Assembly (NCBI RefSeq): GCF_010686705.1
Contig: NZ_JAAGWY010000003.1
Coordinates: 124,001 to 188,000, forward strand
Origin: Leifsonia tongyongensis
Lineage (GTDB): Bacteria > Actinomycetota > Actinomycetes > Actinomycetales > Microbacteriaceae
DNA: 64,000 bases
Direction: 5' to 3'
Made by a program: the position numbers and the translations under genes. This document shows positions 25,782 through 34,612 of this stretch, in pieces. The notes under the pieces were generated by a model. The model saw only the letters and a list, made by a program, of their open reading frames with translations. It searched no databases and had not been told where the DNA came from. Positions within the stretch are counted from its first letter, which is position 1, and every line of letters starts with the position of its first letter.

Positions 25782-28060
25782 AACCGTTTCGACTCGTGGC
25801 GGCGGCACTCGCGCTCGCACTGACGTTCACCGTCGTCAGTGCCTTCCCGTTCGAGCAGCCGGCCGCGCAGGCAGCCGACGGCAGGCAGTTCGACCCCGGC
25901 GACATCATCAGCGACGCCTTGTTCTTCGACGGCGCCGCGATGAACGCGGCCGACATCCAGACGTTCCTCAACGGCAAGGTCTCATCCTGCCGTTCCGGCT
26001 ACACCTGCCTCAAGGACTACCGCCAGTCGACGACGTCGAAGGCCGCTGTCAGTGGGCGGTGCAACGCATACGCCGGCGCCGCGAACGAACTCGCATCGGC
26101 GATCATCGCGAAGGTGGGCGCAGCCTGCGGCATCAGCCAGAAGGCGCTGATCGTGCTCCTTGAGAAGGAGCAGGGCCTGGTGACGGACGACTTCCCGGGG
26201 TCGGGCCAGTACCGGTCGGCCACGGGCTACGGCTGCCCGGACACCGCCGTCTGCGACTCCCAGTACTACGGCTTCTTCAACCAGGTCTACAACGCTGCGT
26301 TACAGTTCAAGCGGTATGCGGCCACCCCGACGAGCTGGAACCATGTGGCCGGGCGCGTGAATGCGGTGCGTTTCAGCCCGAACGCCGCCTGCGGCTCCAG
26401 CAACGTCTTCATCCAGAACCAGGCGACGGCGGGACTGTACAACTACACGCCGTACCAGCCCAACGCTGCGGCCCTCGCGAACTTGTACGGGACGGGCGAC
26501 GGCTGCAGTTCCTACGGCAATCGGAACTTCTGGCGGATGTACACCGACTGGTTCGGGTCGACGATCGCGGGCACCAGCCTTCTGCGGACGATGACCGATC
26601 CGACGGTCTACGTCGTGTCGGGGACGAACAAGTACCCGATCGCGAACGCCCAGATGCTGGCGGCGTACTCGCCACTCGGCCAGGTGGGTTATGTGTCCGC
26701 CCAGTACTTGAGCGCCTACAAGACGATGCAGTTCGCCGGCCGGGTCATCCGCTCGCCGGGCGGAACCATCTACTTCACGGACGCCGGCCTCAAGCTCAGC
26801 TTCACGTCGTGCGGCCTGGTGGTCGATTACGGCGGCAGATGCGACGCGACGGGCTTCGTGCAGCTGACGGATGAGCAGCTGAGCCATTTCGCGCCCGGCC
26901 CGACCATGGGTCCGGTGCTCGGCACGACCGCCGGGGCCCGCTACTACATCACGGCAGGGACGAAGCGCGAGATCCTCGACGACACGTCGGAGGCCGCCGC
27001 AGGGCTCCCGGCGGGGTTCAATGTGCTCACCGAGAACGCGGTGTCGACGCTGCCGTACGGAAACCCGGTGATCCGTGACTCGGTGTTCGTCGCCGAGCGC
27101 GGCACTTCGAACTATTCGTATCTCGGAAACGCGGCGCGCTACCCCGTCGACGCTATTGCCGTCGCGGGCGCTGGGCTGCCGAAGACGGCCGCGGGGAGCC
27201 TGAGCACCGCCAGCCTGGCGAAGATCCCGGCAGGGGCCACCACGTTCTCCGGGATGGTGACGACGCTGCCGACCGATCCTGTGTCGATCCTGACCGCGGC
27301 CGGACGATACACCTGGAGCGGCTCGGCGGCGCTCCCCGCGGTCACCGTGCCCCAGGCCTTCCTGGACGCCTACCCCTCGGTCGGTTCCATCGCGGCCGGT
27401 GCATCCGTCAAGACGGCAGGGAGCGCGACCGTCTACATCGTGATGACCGACAAGATCCTGCCCGTCGGGGCATGGGACTCCCTGCTTGCGCTCAACGCCG
27501 GCAAGACTCCGACCATCACGACGGTTCCGGATGCGCTCGTCGGCGCGCTCCCGAAGGGACCAGTCGCTCTCACAGCGGGCTCGCTCGTTCGCACGCCGAC
27601 CAACGCCACGGTCTATCTCGTGAACGGTGTCACCAGCAAGATCGCGCTGTCCGACTTCGTCTTCACGACGGAAGCGGGCATCACCGCCTGGACGATGACG
27701 ACACAGGCGCGGCTCGACGCGTATCCGCTGGCCCCGACGCTGATGGGATTCGGTGTCGCCTGCGGGACCCAGAACTATGTCAGTGCCGGCGGCGCCCTCC
27801 ACGGCGTGAGCAAAGAGCTTCAGCCGGCGTTTCCCTTCACGTACGTGCCGCTGGACCAGTTCACCTGTGCGCTGTTGAAGGTTGCCTCGCCGGCAACCGC
27901 GTTCATCCGGGTCCCGGACGGCTCGATCTACTTTCTGGAGGCTGGGCAGAAGCGCCCGATCACCTCCATGGCGCGGTTCGTGCAGCTCAGCCAGGGCAAA
28001 CCGTACCTGAACGTCGTCGCGAAATTCGCCGCCGCCATTCCGACAGGTCCGGCCGCATGA
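25778..28060 (+). CDS. Secreted protein: lysozyme-like N-terminal module plus nine ~55-residue repeats
   Basis: 760 residues. A signal peptide (about 1-33) precedes an N-terminal module (about 39-265) clearly homologous to that of the protein at 15540: shared features are GDIISDALFF, IIAKVGAACGIS, EKEQGLVT with Glu131, YNYTPYQPNAAA and SSYGNRNFW. The rest is about nine repeats spaced 49-60 residues, each centred on a T-V-Y-x-V-x-G-x-K-x-x-I-like strand pair (near 276, 330, 388, 445, 502, 551, 611, 666, 716). A propeller- or solenoid-like stalk is an inference. GTG 25778 was chosen for the lipoprotein overlap and the signal peptide. Catalysis is unproven. Confidence 0.8.
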   Translation: MKPFRLVAAALALALTFTVVSAFPFEQPAAQAADGRQFDPGDIISDALFFDGAAMNAADIQTFLNGKVSSCRSGYTCLKDYRQSTTSKAAVSGRCNAYAGAANELASAIIAKVGAACGISQKALIVLLEKEQGLVTDDFPGSGQYRSATGYGCPDTAVCDSQYYGFFNQVYNAALQFKRYAATPTSWNHVAGRVNAVRFSPNAACGSSNVFIQNQATAGLYNYTPYQPNAAALANLYGTGDGCSSYGNRNFWRMYTDWFGSTIAGTSLLRTMTDPTVYVVSGTNKYPIANAQMLAAYSPLGQVGYVSAQYLSAYKTMQFAGRVIRSPGGTIYFTDAGLKLSFTSCGLVVDYGGRCDATGFVQLTDEQLSHFAPGPTMGPVLGTTAGARYYITAGTKREILDDTSEAAAGLPAGFNVLTENAVSTLPYGNPVIRDSVFVAERGTSNYSYLGNAARYPVDAIAVAGAGLPKTAAGSLSTASLAKIPAGATTFSGMVTTLPTDPVSILTAAGRYTWSGSAALPAVTVPQAFLDAYPSVGSIAAGASVKTAGSATVYIVMTDKILPVGAWDSLLALNAGKTPTITTVPDALVGALPKGPVALTAGSLVRTPTNATVYLVNGVTSKIALSDFVFTTEAGITAWTMTTQARLDAYPLAPTLMGFGVACGTQNYVSAGGALHGVSKELQPAFPFTYVPLDQFTCALLKVASPATAFIRVPDGSIYFLEAGQKRPITSMARFVQLSQGKPYLNVVAKFAAAIPTGPAA

Positions 28061-28098
28061 CGCCGGGCGGGTGCAGCATTCGCCCATAACCGAGCGGA

Positions 28099-28104
28099 TA
28101 GTAT
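28099..28104 (+). promoter_or_regulatory. -10 hexamer TAGTAT, probable leaderless promoter
   Basis: TAGTAT ends 6 nt before the GTG at 28111, so the DUF2142-type gene is probably transcribed on its own rather than with the repeat-protein gene. Confidence 0.45.
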
Positions 28105-28110
28105 TCACTG

Positions 28111-29694
28111 GTGCAATCGACCGAAACACCCCTGAAGCGCACTCGTCGTTTCAGACCGATCCTCCTCGTCCCCGTATTCACTCTCATCGCTTTGCTGTGC
28201 TGGGTGTTCGCGTCGCCGATCGCTTCGAGTCCGGACGACGACTACCACCTGGCGAGCATCTGGTGCGGGCTGGGGGAGCGCCCAGGGCTGTGCGAGTCGG
28301 TTCCGGGGCACCCGAACGAGCGCACTGTACCCTGGGCGGTCGGCCAGACACCGTGCAGCCGACACTTCGTGGGCAGCGATGAGACGTGCCCGGTCGACGG
28401 ACTCGCGCCCGACTCGATGGTCACGGTCTCGCACGTCAATTCGACGGGGTCGTACCCGCCCCTCTACTACGCGACGATGGGGTTGTTCGCGAGTACGAAC
28501 TTCACCTTCTCCATCCTTCTCATGCGGGCCATCAACGTGATCCTCTTCGTCGGCATCACGAGCTTGCTCTATTTCCTCTTGTCGCCGAGCAGGCGTCGCA
28601 CCCTCGTGTGGACCTGGTCGATCGTCATCGTGCCACTGGGTGCGTTTCTCATCGCGTCGAACAACCCGAGCGCGTGGGGGATCATTTCTGCGGGCAGTCT
28701 CTGGCTCGCGCTCGTCGGGTACTTCGAACAGAACGGGTGGCGCAGCATCTCGCTTGGCGCTCTCGCGCTCGTCGCTGCTGTCATGGGAGCCGGGGCGAGG
28801 GCGGATGCCGCGATCTACGCGGTTATCGGTGTCGTGATTGCGCTTGTGATGACGATGTCGAGGACCAGGGCATTCTGGTTGAAGGCCCTCCTGCCTCTGG
28901 GCATTGTGATCGTGGCCGGGCTCTTCTACCTGCTCTCCAATCAGTCAGGGGTGGCTTCGAACGGACTCACCGGTATGCACACGGCTGGAGCGATCAATGG
29001 CGCCGGGCTGGTCTGGTACAACCTGCTCTGGACGCCCTCGCTCTGGGCGGGGGTCCTTGGTACGTGGCGCCTCGGCTGGCTGGACACGTGGGTGCCCGCC
29101 ATCACCTCGACCATTGGAATCCTCGCGTTCGGCGCTGCGACGTTCACGGGGATCGCGTCGTGGTCGGCGCGCAAGCTCACGGCGTTGGTGATCGCGATCG
29201 TCGCCCTCTTCGCGATCCCGGGTTACATCCTTTACAAGAGCCACGCGATCGTCACCCAGGAGGTGCAGCCGCGCTACATCATGCCGCTCGTGATCATCTT
29301 CGCGGGCGTCGCACTCCTGCAGGTCGGGGCCAGGCTTGTGGACTTCACGAGACTGCAGACCCTCGTTGTCGTGATCGGGGTGAGCGTCGCGAACAGTGCA
29401 GCACTCCACGACACGATGCAGCGCTATATCTCAGGCTTCTATGTCTACGACTGGAACCTTGACCACGCCCAGCACTGGTGGTGGAACACGCCGGTGCCAC
29501 CGATGGCCGTGTGGATCGTCGGCTCACTCGCCTTCGCAGCGGCGGTGTATTTCGCCCTGACCCCTCGGCCTCTGGCAGGGGAAGCCGAGGCATCGTCGTC
29601 CGCGCGTTTCAGCGTCGTCGACGAGGCGGACGCCGACCGGCGATCACCGGCGACCGCGGAGGCGATCGCTCAGGCGACGCCGATCACGCGGTAG
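28111..29694 (+). CDS. DUF2142-family multi-pass membrane protein
   Basis: 527 residues with a first membrane helix at about 17-35, an extracellular stretch beginning ASSPDDDYHLASIW, and about eleven further hydrophobic segments. The last 60 residues are hydrophilic. The D-D-Y-H after the first helix parallels DEN-A-H-A in the second such protein at 39570 and recalls the acidic pair of GT-C enzymes, which use polyprenyl-phosphate sugars. Function is unproven. It converges on the sugar dehydrogenase gene with a 25-bp overlap. Confidence 0.75.
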   Translation: MQSTETPLKRTRRFRPILLVPVFTLIALLCWVFASPIASSPDDDYHLASIWCGLGERPGLCESVPGHPNERTVPWAVGQTPCSRHFVGSDETCPVDGLAPDSMVTVSHVNSTGSYPPLYYATMGLFASTNFTFSILLMRAINVILFVGITSLLYFLLSPSRRRTLVWTWSIVIVPLGAFLIASNNPSAWGIISAGSLWLALVGYFEQNGWRSISLGALALVAAVMGAGARADAAIYAVIGVVIALVMTMSRTRAFWLKALLPLGIVIVAGLFYLLSNQSGVASNGLTGMHTAGAINGAGLVWYNLLWTPSLWAGVLGTWRLGWLDTWVPAITSTIGILAFGAATFTGIASWSARKLTALVIAIVALFAIPGYILYKSHAIVTQEVQPRYIMPLVIIFAGVALLQVGARLVDFTRLQTLVVVIGVSVANSAALHDTMQRYISGFYVYDWNLDHAQHWWWNTPVPPMAVWIVGSLAFAAAVYFALTPRPLAGEAEASSSARFSVVDEADADRRSPATAEAIAQATPITR

Positions 29695-30959
29695 GTCACA
29701 CCCGGCCACGCGCCCGGTGCGCTCACACGGCGGCCGTCGATGAAGGCCTTCACGCCGGGCAGATCGTCCGGTCCGGTGGTGCGATACTCGGCGTGGTCGG
29801 TCTGCACGATGGCCGCGTCGATCTCGTCGCCGAAGTGGTACGGCTCGAACCCGAGGCCGCGCAGTTCATCGTCGGTGTAGAGCGGGTCGTGCACCAGTGG
29901 CACGGCGTGGCGCGACCGCAGCGCATCGACGGTGGGGAAGACGCCGGAGAACGCCGTCTCCTTGACGCCGCCACGATAGGCGGCGCCGAGCACCACGACG
30001 CGGGCGCCGGCGATCGAACCGTACGCGCCCTCGAGCATCGACACGGCGTGCATCGGCATGGCCGCGTTCGCTTCGCGGGCCGCCTTCACGATGGTCGCCT
30101 CGGGGTCGTTCCAGAGGTACAGCCGGGGATAGACGGGGATGCAGTGGCCGCCGACGGCGATGCCCGGGCGGTGGATGTGGCTGTACGGCTGCGAGTTCGA
30201 CGCCTCGATCACCTGGTAGACGTCGATTCCGGCGCGCTCGGCGAAGCGGGCGAACTGGTTCGCCAGCCCGATGTTGACGTCGCGGTAGGTGGTCTCCGCG
30301 AGCTTCGCGAACTCGGCCGCCTCGGCGGATCCGAGATCCCAGACCCCGTTCCCGCGTGCGAGGTCGGCGCGCTCGTCGAAGTCGAGGACGTCGCGGTAGA
30401 ACGCGGCGGCCTTGGCGGCGCCCTCCGGGGAGAGGCCGCCGATGAGTTTCGGATACTTGCGCAGGTCTGCGAAGATCCGGCCGGAGAGCACGCGCTCGGG
30501 CGAGAAGACGAGGTCGAAGTCCACTCCCTCGACGAGACCCGACGTCGATTCGATGAGCGGCTTCCAGCGGGTGCGGGTGGTGCCCACGGGAAGGGTCGTC
30601 TCATAGGAGACGAGCGTGCCCGGCGTGAGGGTCTCGGCGAGCGACTTCGTGGCCGCATCCATCCATCCCCAGTCGGGGCGGGCGTCGAGGTCGACGAACA
30701 GCGGCACGACGACGACGACCGCGTCGGCTTGGGGAACCGCATCCGCATAGTCGGTCGTCGCGCGCAGGTTGCCGGAAGCGACCGCGTCCGCCAGGAGTTC
30801 GGCCAGATCGGCCTCCCCGGGGAAGGGCGCGATCCCGCCGTTGACGAGTTCGACGGTCTGCGCGTTGACGTCGACTCCGACGACCTCGTGGCCCTTCGTC
30901 GCGAACTGGACCGCGAGGGGGAGTCCGATCTTACCTAGTGCGATTACCGCGATTCTCAT
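29670..30959 (-). CDS. UDP-N-acetylhexosamine 6-dehydrogenase (WbpA/WecC family)
   Basis: 429 residues. An N-terminal Rossmann domain (IAVIALGKIGLPLAVQFATK), a central dimerisation region, and the catalytic loop GIAVGGHCIPVYPRLYL with the nucleophilic Cys. The C-terminal UDP-binding domain includes VLGAAYRGGVKETAFS. The enzyme oxidises the C6 hydroxyl of UDP-GlcNAc or UDP-ManNAc to the uronic acid with two NAD. With the WbpB/E/D-like and epimerase genes at 32.4-37.3 kb, the first option (WbpA role) completes a UDP-diacetamido-mannuronate route; with WecB alone it could make UDP-ManNAcA. No biochemical distinction can be made from sequence. Confidence 0.88.
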   Translation of the reverse strand: MRIAVIALGKIGLPLAVQFATKGHEVVGVDVNAQTVELVNGGIAPFPGEADLAELLADAVASGNLRATTDYADAVPQADAVVVVVPLFVDLDARPDWGWMDAATKSLAETLTPGTLVSYETTLPVGTTRTRWKPLIESTSGLVEGVDFDLVFSPERVLSGRIFADLRKYPKLIGGLSPEGAAKAAAFYRDVLDFDERADLARGNGVWDLGSAEAAEFAKLAETTYRDVNIGLANQFARFAERAGIDVYQVIEASNSQPYSHIHRPGIAVGGHCIPVYPRLYLWNDPEATIVKAAREANAAMPMHAVSMLEGAYGSIAGARVVVLGAAYRGGVKETAFSGVFPTVDALRSRHAVPLVHDPLYTDDELRGLGFEPYHFGDEIDAAIVQTDHAEYRTTGPDDLPGVKAFIDGRRVSAPGAWPGVTYRVIGVA

Positions 30960-31079
30960 GTGCGAGGTGGTCCCTGAATACGTCGTACGTTGATAGTGTC
31001 TAGGCTTTCAATCCTATTCGCGACTCATCGAGCGGATGACCGAGAGCGCACCAGACGGCGGGAAGGAGACGGTTCGAGG

Positions 31080-32348
31080 ATGGGGAACCCCCTGAAGTCC
31101 CTGGCCTCAGCGGTCGCGAGGCGGGCCGCAGCGAACCGGCATCGGCTTCCGCGCTGGGTCGCGTCCGCCCTCGACTGGGCGATTGCGCGACCGAACAGCC
31201 TGATCGGCGCGCTGGCCTACCGGGTCATCGGAGCGACGGACGGAACGCCGAGTGCGAATCCGGCTCTCGACGGGGAGACGACCCGGCTCTACATCGGCCC
31301 GGCGAACTACGCCGGCCAGGGCCGCGAGTGGGCTGCCGCCGCGCAGGCGAGCCGGGAGGGAACGCGAGCGATCAACATGGTCGTCGACGTTCCCGGGATG
31401 ATCCGGTTCGCCGCTGACATCGAGGTGCCGTTGCGGGTGTACATGGGCTCCGGGGCCTGGCAGAAGGAGCAGTTCGAATACGTCGGGCGGTTCACGCACT
31501 GCCTGGTCGAGAGCGGCCGGCCGCTCTTCGGCGGACTCTTCGGTCAGGATGCATTCGCCGAGGCCGCCGCGCTCGCCGAATCGGGGGTCAGTGTCGCGAT
31601 GATGTGCCACGGGAGTGACGTGCGCCAGCATGCCCGGCATCGCGAGAACCACCGGTGGTCGCCCTACGCCGACCGCTCGCTCTACAGCCGGTCCGCCGAA
31701 CGGCGGGCGACGGAATTCGTGGGCGGGCTCGAGCGGTTCGACGGCCCCGTCTTCGTCTCGACTCCCGACCTGCTCGACGACGTCCCGTTCGGCATCTGGT
31801 GCCCGGTCGTCGTCGACACGGAGCGCTGGTACCCGGGAGCCGCGCCGATGGAACGGGATCGCCCGGTCGTCGTGCACTCGCCGAGCTCGTCGGCGATCAA
31901 GGGGAGCGACCTCATCGAACCCCACCTCCGGACACTCGAGGACGAGGGGCTGATCGAGTACCGCCGTCTCGAGGGCGTTCCGTGGGCGCAGATGCCCGAC
32001 ATCATCCGGGATGCGGACATCGTGCTCGACCAGTTCCGCATCGGCAGCTACGGCGTCGCCGCGTGCGAGGCCCTGTCGACCGGGCGGGTCGTCGTCGGCC
32101 AGGTCGCGGATCACGTCCGTGCGCGGGTCGAGGAGCGCACCGGGTCCGAGCTTCCCATCATCGAGGCCAACGTCGAGACCGTCGGTGTCGTGGTCCGGGA
32201 GCTCCTGGGCGATCGTGACCGTGCGCGGCGGGTCGCGGCCGATGGCCAGCGGTTCGTCACCGAGCTGCACGGCGGATTCGCCGCTGCGGAGACCCTCAGC
32301 CGTGCCTGGCTGGGTTCGGACGCCCTGCGGCCGGGTCCCGGCCGATGA
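31080..32348 (+). CDS. Glycosyltransferase, GT-B type, family uncertain
   Basis: 422 residues. The N-terminal part is Arg/Ala-rich; the acceptor domain begins LYIGPANYAGQGREWAAAA. The second half looks like a GT4-like donor domain: VVVHSPSSSAIKGSDLIEPH (the S-P-S-S-x-x-x-K-G motif), LEGVPWAQMPDIIRDADIVL, and GSYGVAACEALSTGRVVVGQ with the E-A acidic residue. ATG 31080 is used: it follows GGAAGGAG by about 13 nt. An upstream start would only add a low-complexity extension. It is divergent from the dehydrogenase gene and is followed 34 bp later by the epimerase gene. Donor and acceptor are unknown. Confidence 0.72.
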   Translation: MGNPLKSLASAVARRAAANRHRLPRWVASALDWAIARPNSLIGALAYRVIGATDGTPSANPALDGETTRLYIGPANYAGQGREWAAAAQASREGTRAINMVVDVPGMIRFAADIEVPLRVYMGSGAWQKEQFEYVGRFTHCLVESGRPLFGGLFGQDAFAEAAALAESGVSVAMMCHGSDVRQHARHRENHRWSPYADRSLYSRSAERRATEFVGGLERFDGPVFVSTPDLLDDVPFGIWCPVVVDTERWYPGAAPMERDRPVVVHSPSSSAIKGSDLIEPHLRTLEDEGLIEYRRLEGVPWAQMPDIIRDADIVLDQFRIGSYGVAACEALSTGRVVVGQVADHVRARVEERTGSELPIIEANVETVGVVVRELLGDRDRARRVAADGQRFVTELHGGFAAAETLSRAWLGSDALRPGPGR

Positions 32349-32370
32349 CGTCGATGCCATCGGCTGCGAA

Positions 32371-32376
32371 TAGGCT
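32371..32376 (+). promoter_or_regulatory. -10 hexamer TAGGCT, probable leaderless promoter of the epimerase gene
   Basis: TAGGCT ends 6 nt before the ATG at 32383. Confidence 0.45.
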
Positions 32377-32382
32377 TGAGCC

Positions 32383-33450
32383 ATGCGTGTCCTGAGCGTC
32401 GTCGGCGCCCGCCCCCAGTTCGTCAAGCTCGCCCCCATCTCGTCGGCTATGGCAGGCAAGGTGGACCACATCGTGGTCCACACCGGCCAGCACTACGACG
32501 AGCTCATGTCCGACGTCTTCTTCCGCGACCTGGGGATCCCTGCCCCGGATGTGAACCTCGCGGTCGGGTCGGGGAAGCACGGCGCGCAGACGGGCGCCAT
32601 GCTCAGCGCGCTCGAGCCGGTCTTCGAGGAGTATGCGCCCGACTGGGTGCTCGTCTACGGCGACACCAACTCGACGATCGCCGCGGCGCTGGCCGCCGTC
32701 AAGCTGCACCTGCCGCTCGCGCACCTCGAGTCGGGGCTGCGCTCGTTCAACCGGCGGATGCCCGAGGAGCACAACCGGGTCCTCACCGACCATGCGGCCG
32801 ATCTGCTGCTCGCGCCCACCGAGGTTGCCATGCGGCACCTGGCCGACGAGGGGTTGGCCGACCGGAGCGTGCTCGTCGGCGATGTCATGACCGATGTGCT
32901 CTTCCGCGTGCGTGACGCAGCCCTGGCCGAGAACGCGGCGCCACCGCACGGTCTGGTGCAGGGCGAGTACTACGTAGCGACCATCCATCGCCCGGACAAC
33001 ACGGACTTCCGGGGCCGCCTCGAGCAGATCGTCGAGGGGCTGGCCGCACTGGACCGGCCGGTGCTCCTGCTTGCGCACCCGCGTCTCGTCGCCGCCGCCG
33101 CGTCGTCGGGCGTGCAGCTCGACCGGGGCGCGATCATCCTCACCTCGCCGCTGGCGTATCCCGAGCTCATCCGTGCGGTGAGCGGCAGCCGCGGTGTCAT
33201 CACCGACTCGGGTGGCCTCCAGAAGGAGGCGTTCCTGCTGCGGGTGCCGTGCACGACCGTGCGGCCGGAGACCGAGTGGGTGGAGACCGTCGATCTCGGG
33301 TGGAACGTGCTGGTCGGCTCCGACGTGTCCCGCCTGGCAGCGGCCGTCGAGAGGCCGCTGCCGCCGGCGACGGATGCCGCGCCCTACGGCGAGGGCGACG
33401 CCGCCGAGCGCGTGGTCGAGGTGCTCACCGAGCGCGCGACGTCCGCCTGA
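32383..33450 (+). CDS. wecB: UDP-N-acetylglucosamine 2-epimerase (WecB/WbpI family, non-hydrolysing)
   Basis: 355 residues, the normal size. Motifs are VVGARPQFVKLAPI at the start, HTGQHYDELMSDVFF, VYGDTNSTIAAALAA, HLESGLRSFNRRMPEEHNR and ITDSGGLQKEAFLL. These are the classic residues of the non-hydrolysing 2-epimerases. It interconverts UDP-GlcNAc and UDP-ManNAc, or, in the WbpI branch, UDP-GlcNAc(3NAc)A and UDP-ManNAc(3NAc)A. Given the WbpB/E/D-like genes 1-4 kb downstream on the other strand, the WbpI role is favoured (inference). It converges on a GT4 gene with a 26-bp overlap. Confidence 0.93.
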   Translation: MRVLSVVGARPQFVKLAPISSAMAGKVDHIVVHTGQHYDELMSDVFFRDLGIPAPDVNLAVGSGKHGAQTGAMLSALEPVFEEYAPDWVLVYGDTNSTIAAALAAVKLHLPLAHLESGLRSFNRRMPEEHNRVLTDHAADLLLAPTEVAMRHLADEGLADRSVLVGDVMTDVLFRVRDAALAENAAPPHGLVQGEYYVATIHRPDNTDFRGRLEQIVEGLAALDRPVLLLAHPRLVAAAASSGVQLDRGAIILTSPLAYPELIRAVSGSRGVITDSGGLQKEAFLLRVPCTTVRPETEWVETVDLGWNVLVGSDVSRLAAAVERPLPPATDAAPYGEGDAAERVVEVLTERATSA

Positions 33451-34612
33451 GCGCATCGAGGACCACAACGGCCGCCCGGTGTCCTGTGGCGGCGATCGAG
33501 GCGTTCTCCCTCGCCCACGCCACCCGACGGTCGCGCTCGCGCTCGGTCTCACCGCTCAGCTCGGCGTGCACGGCACCGAGCATCGCCTCGGCCACCGAGT
33601 CCGGTTCGTGCGCAGTGCGCCAGCCGAGGCCGGCGTCCTCGACCAGGTGGGCTCCGACCCCGGAGCCCGCGAAGACGACCGGGGTGCCGCAGGCCGCCGC
33701 CGCATAGGTCTTCGTTGGTTTCGCGAAGTCGTACCCGACTCCCGGCGTGATGCTGGCGAGTGCGGCGGTCGCCCCTCGGATCCAGGTCGCGGTCTCGGTC
33801 GGCGGGATCACGCCGCCGAGGACGACGCAGGTGAGGCCCAGCCGCTCGGCCGCGGCGCGGATGGCGGGCTCTTCGACCCCCTGGCCGAAGAAGCGGAGCG
33901 TGGCCGCGGGGAAGGCTTCGAGCACCGCCGGCATCGCTTCGACGAACACCGACGGGCCCTGCCATTCCGACATGGCGCCGGTGTACACGAACGTCGGCGA
34001 GGTGGTCTCGGCGACGGGTCCGTCCGGACGGAAGATCTCGGTGTCGACGCCGTTCCCGATGGCGTGGATGCGCTCAGGAGCGACCCGGAAGGCCACGACC
34101 TTGTCGCGGACCTCCTCCGACACGGCGACGACGGCTGCAGCACGCCGCATCACGAACCCTTCGATGCGGCGCATGACGGCGATCATCGGCGAGGGGGCGC
34201 CGAGCGCGATCAGGCCGTCGGTCCAGACGTCGGCGGCGTAGTAGACGAAGGGGCGCCGGCGCAGCCACGAGGTGATGGCGACGACGAGGCCCGTCGTGGG
34301 CGGCGGCTCCGAGACCACGAGGTCGGCGGCCGAGAACAGAAGCCGGAAGAACAACGGGATGTCGAAGCTCAGGTACTGTACGTAACCGCGGACGTTGCCA
34401 CCCGCGTCGCGCAGCACCGGCGCGCGCGCCGTCGTCACTCCGGGGTCGACGGGCTCGGGAGCGGAGCCGGCGGGCGGAATCGTCGTGACGACGCGCACGG
34501 TGGCACCTTCGGCCGCAAGACCGCGCGCGAGGGCGCGAAGCCGGAAGGACGCAGCACCTACTTCAGGCGCGTAGAGCCTCGTTGCGACGACGATGTGCGG
34601 GGCCCGGCTCAC
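33425..34612 (-). CDS. GT4-family glycosyltransferase (WbuB-like)
   Basis: 395 residues. The N-terminal acceptor domain has PEVGAASFRLRALARGLAAEG, and a long gap-free donor domain carries FVYTGAMSEWQGPSVFVEAM, VVLGGVIPPTETATWI and YAAAACGTPVVFAGSG. The pattern resembles WbuB and related fucosamine/N-acetylhexosamine transferases. The GTG at 34612 overlaps the stop of the oxidoreductase gene upstream, so it is the last gene of the wbpD-wbpE-wbpB operon and may transfer the diacetamido sugar made by it (inference). Confidence 0.87.
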   Translation of the reverse strand: MSRAPHIVVATRLYAPEVGAASFRLRALARGLAAEGATVRVVTTIPPAGSAPEPVDPGVTTARAPVLRDAGGNVRGYVQYLSFDIPLFFRLLFSAADLVVSEPPPTTGLVVAITSWLRRRPFVYYAADVWTDGLIALGAPSPMIAVMRRIEGFVMRRAAAVVAVSEEVRDKVVAFRVAPERIHAIGNGVDTEIFRPDGPVAETTSPTFVYTGAMSEWQGPSVFVEAMPAVLEAFPAATLRFFGQGVEEPAIRAAAERLGLTCVVLGGVIPPTETATWIRGATAALASITPGVGYDFAKPTKTYAAAACGTPVVFAGSGVGAHLVEDAGLGWRTAHEPDSVAEAMLGAVHAELSGETERERDRRVAWARENASIAATGHRAAVVVLDALRRTSRAR

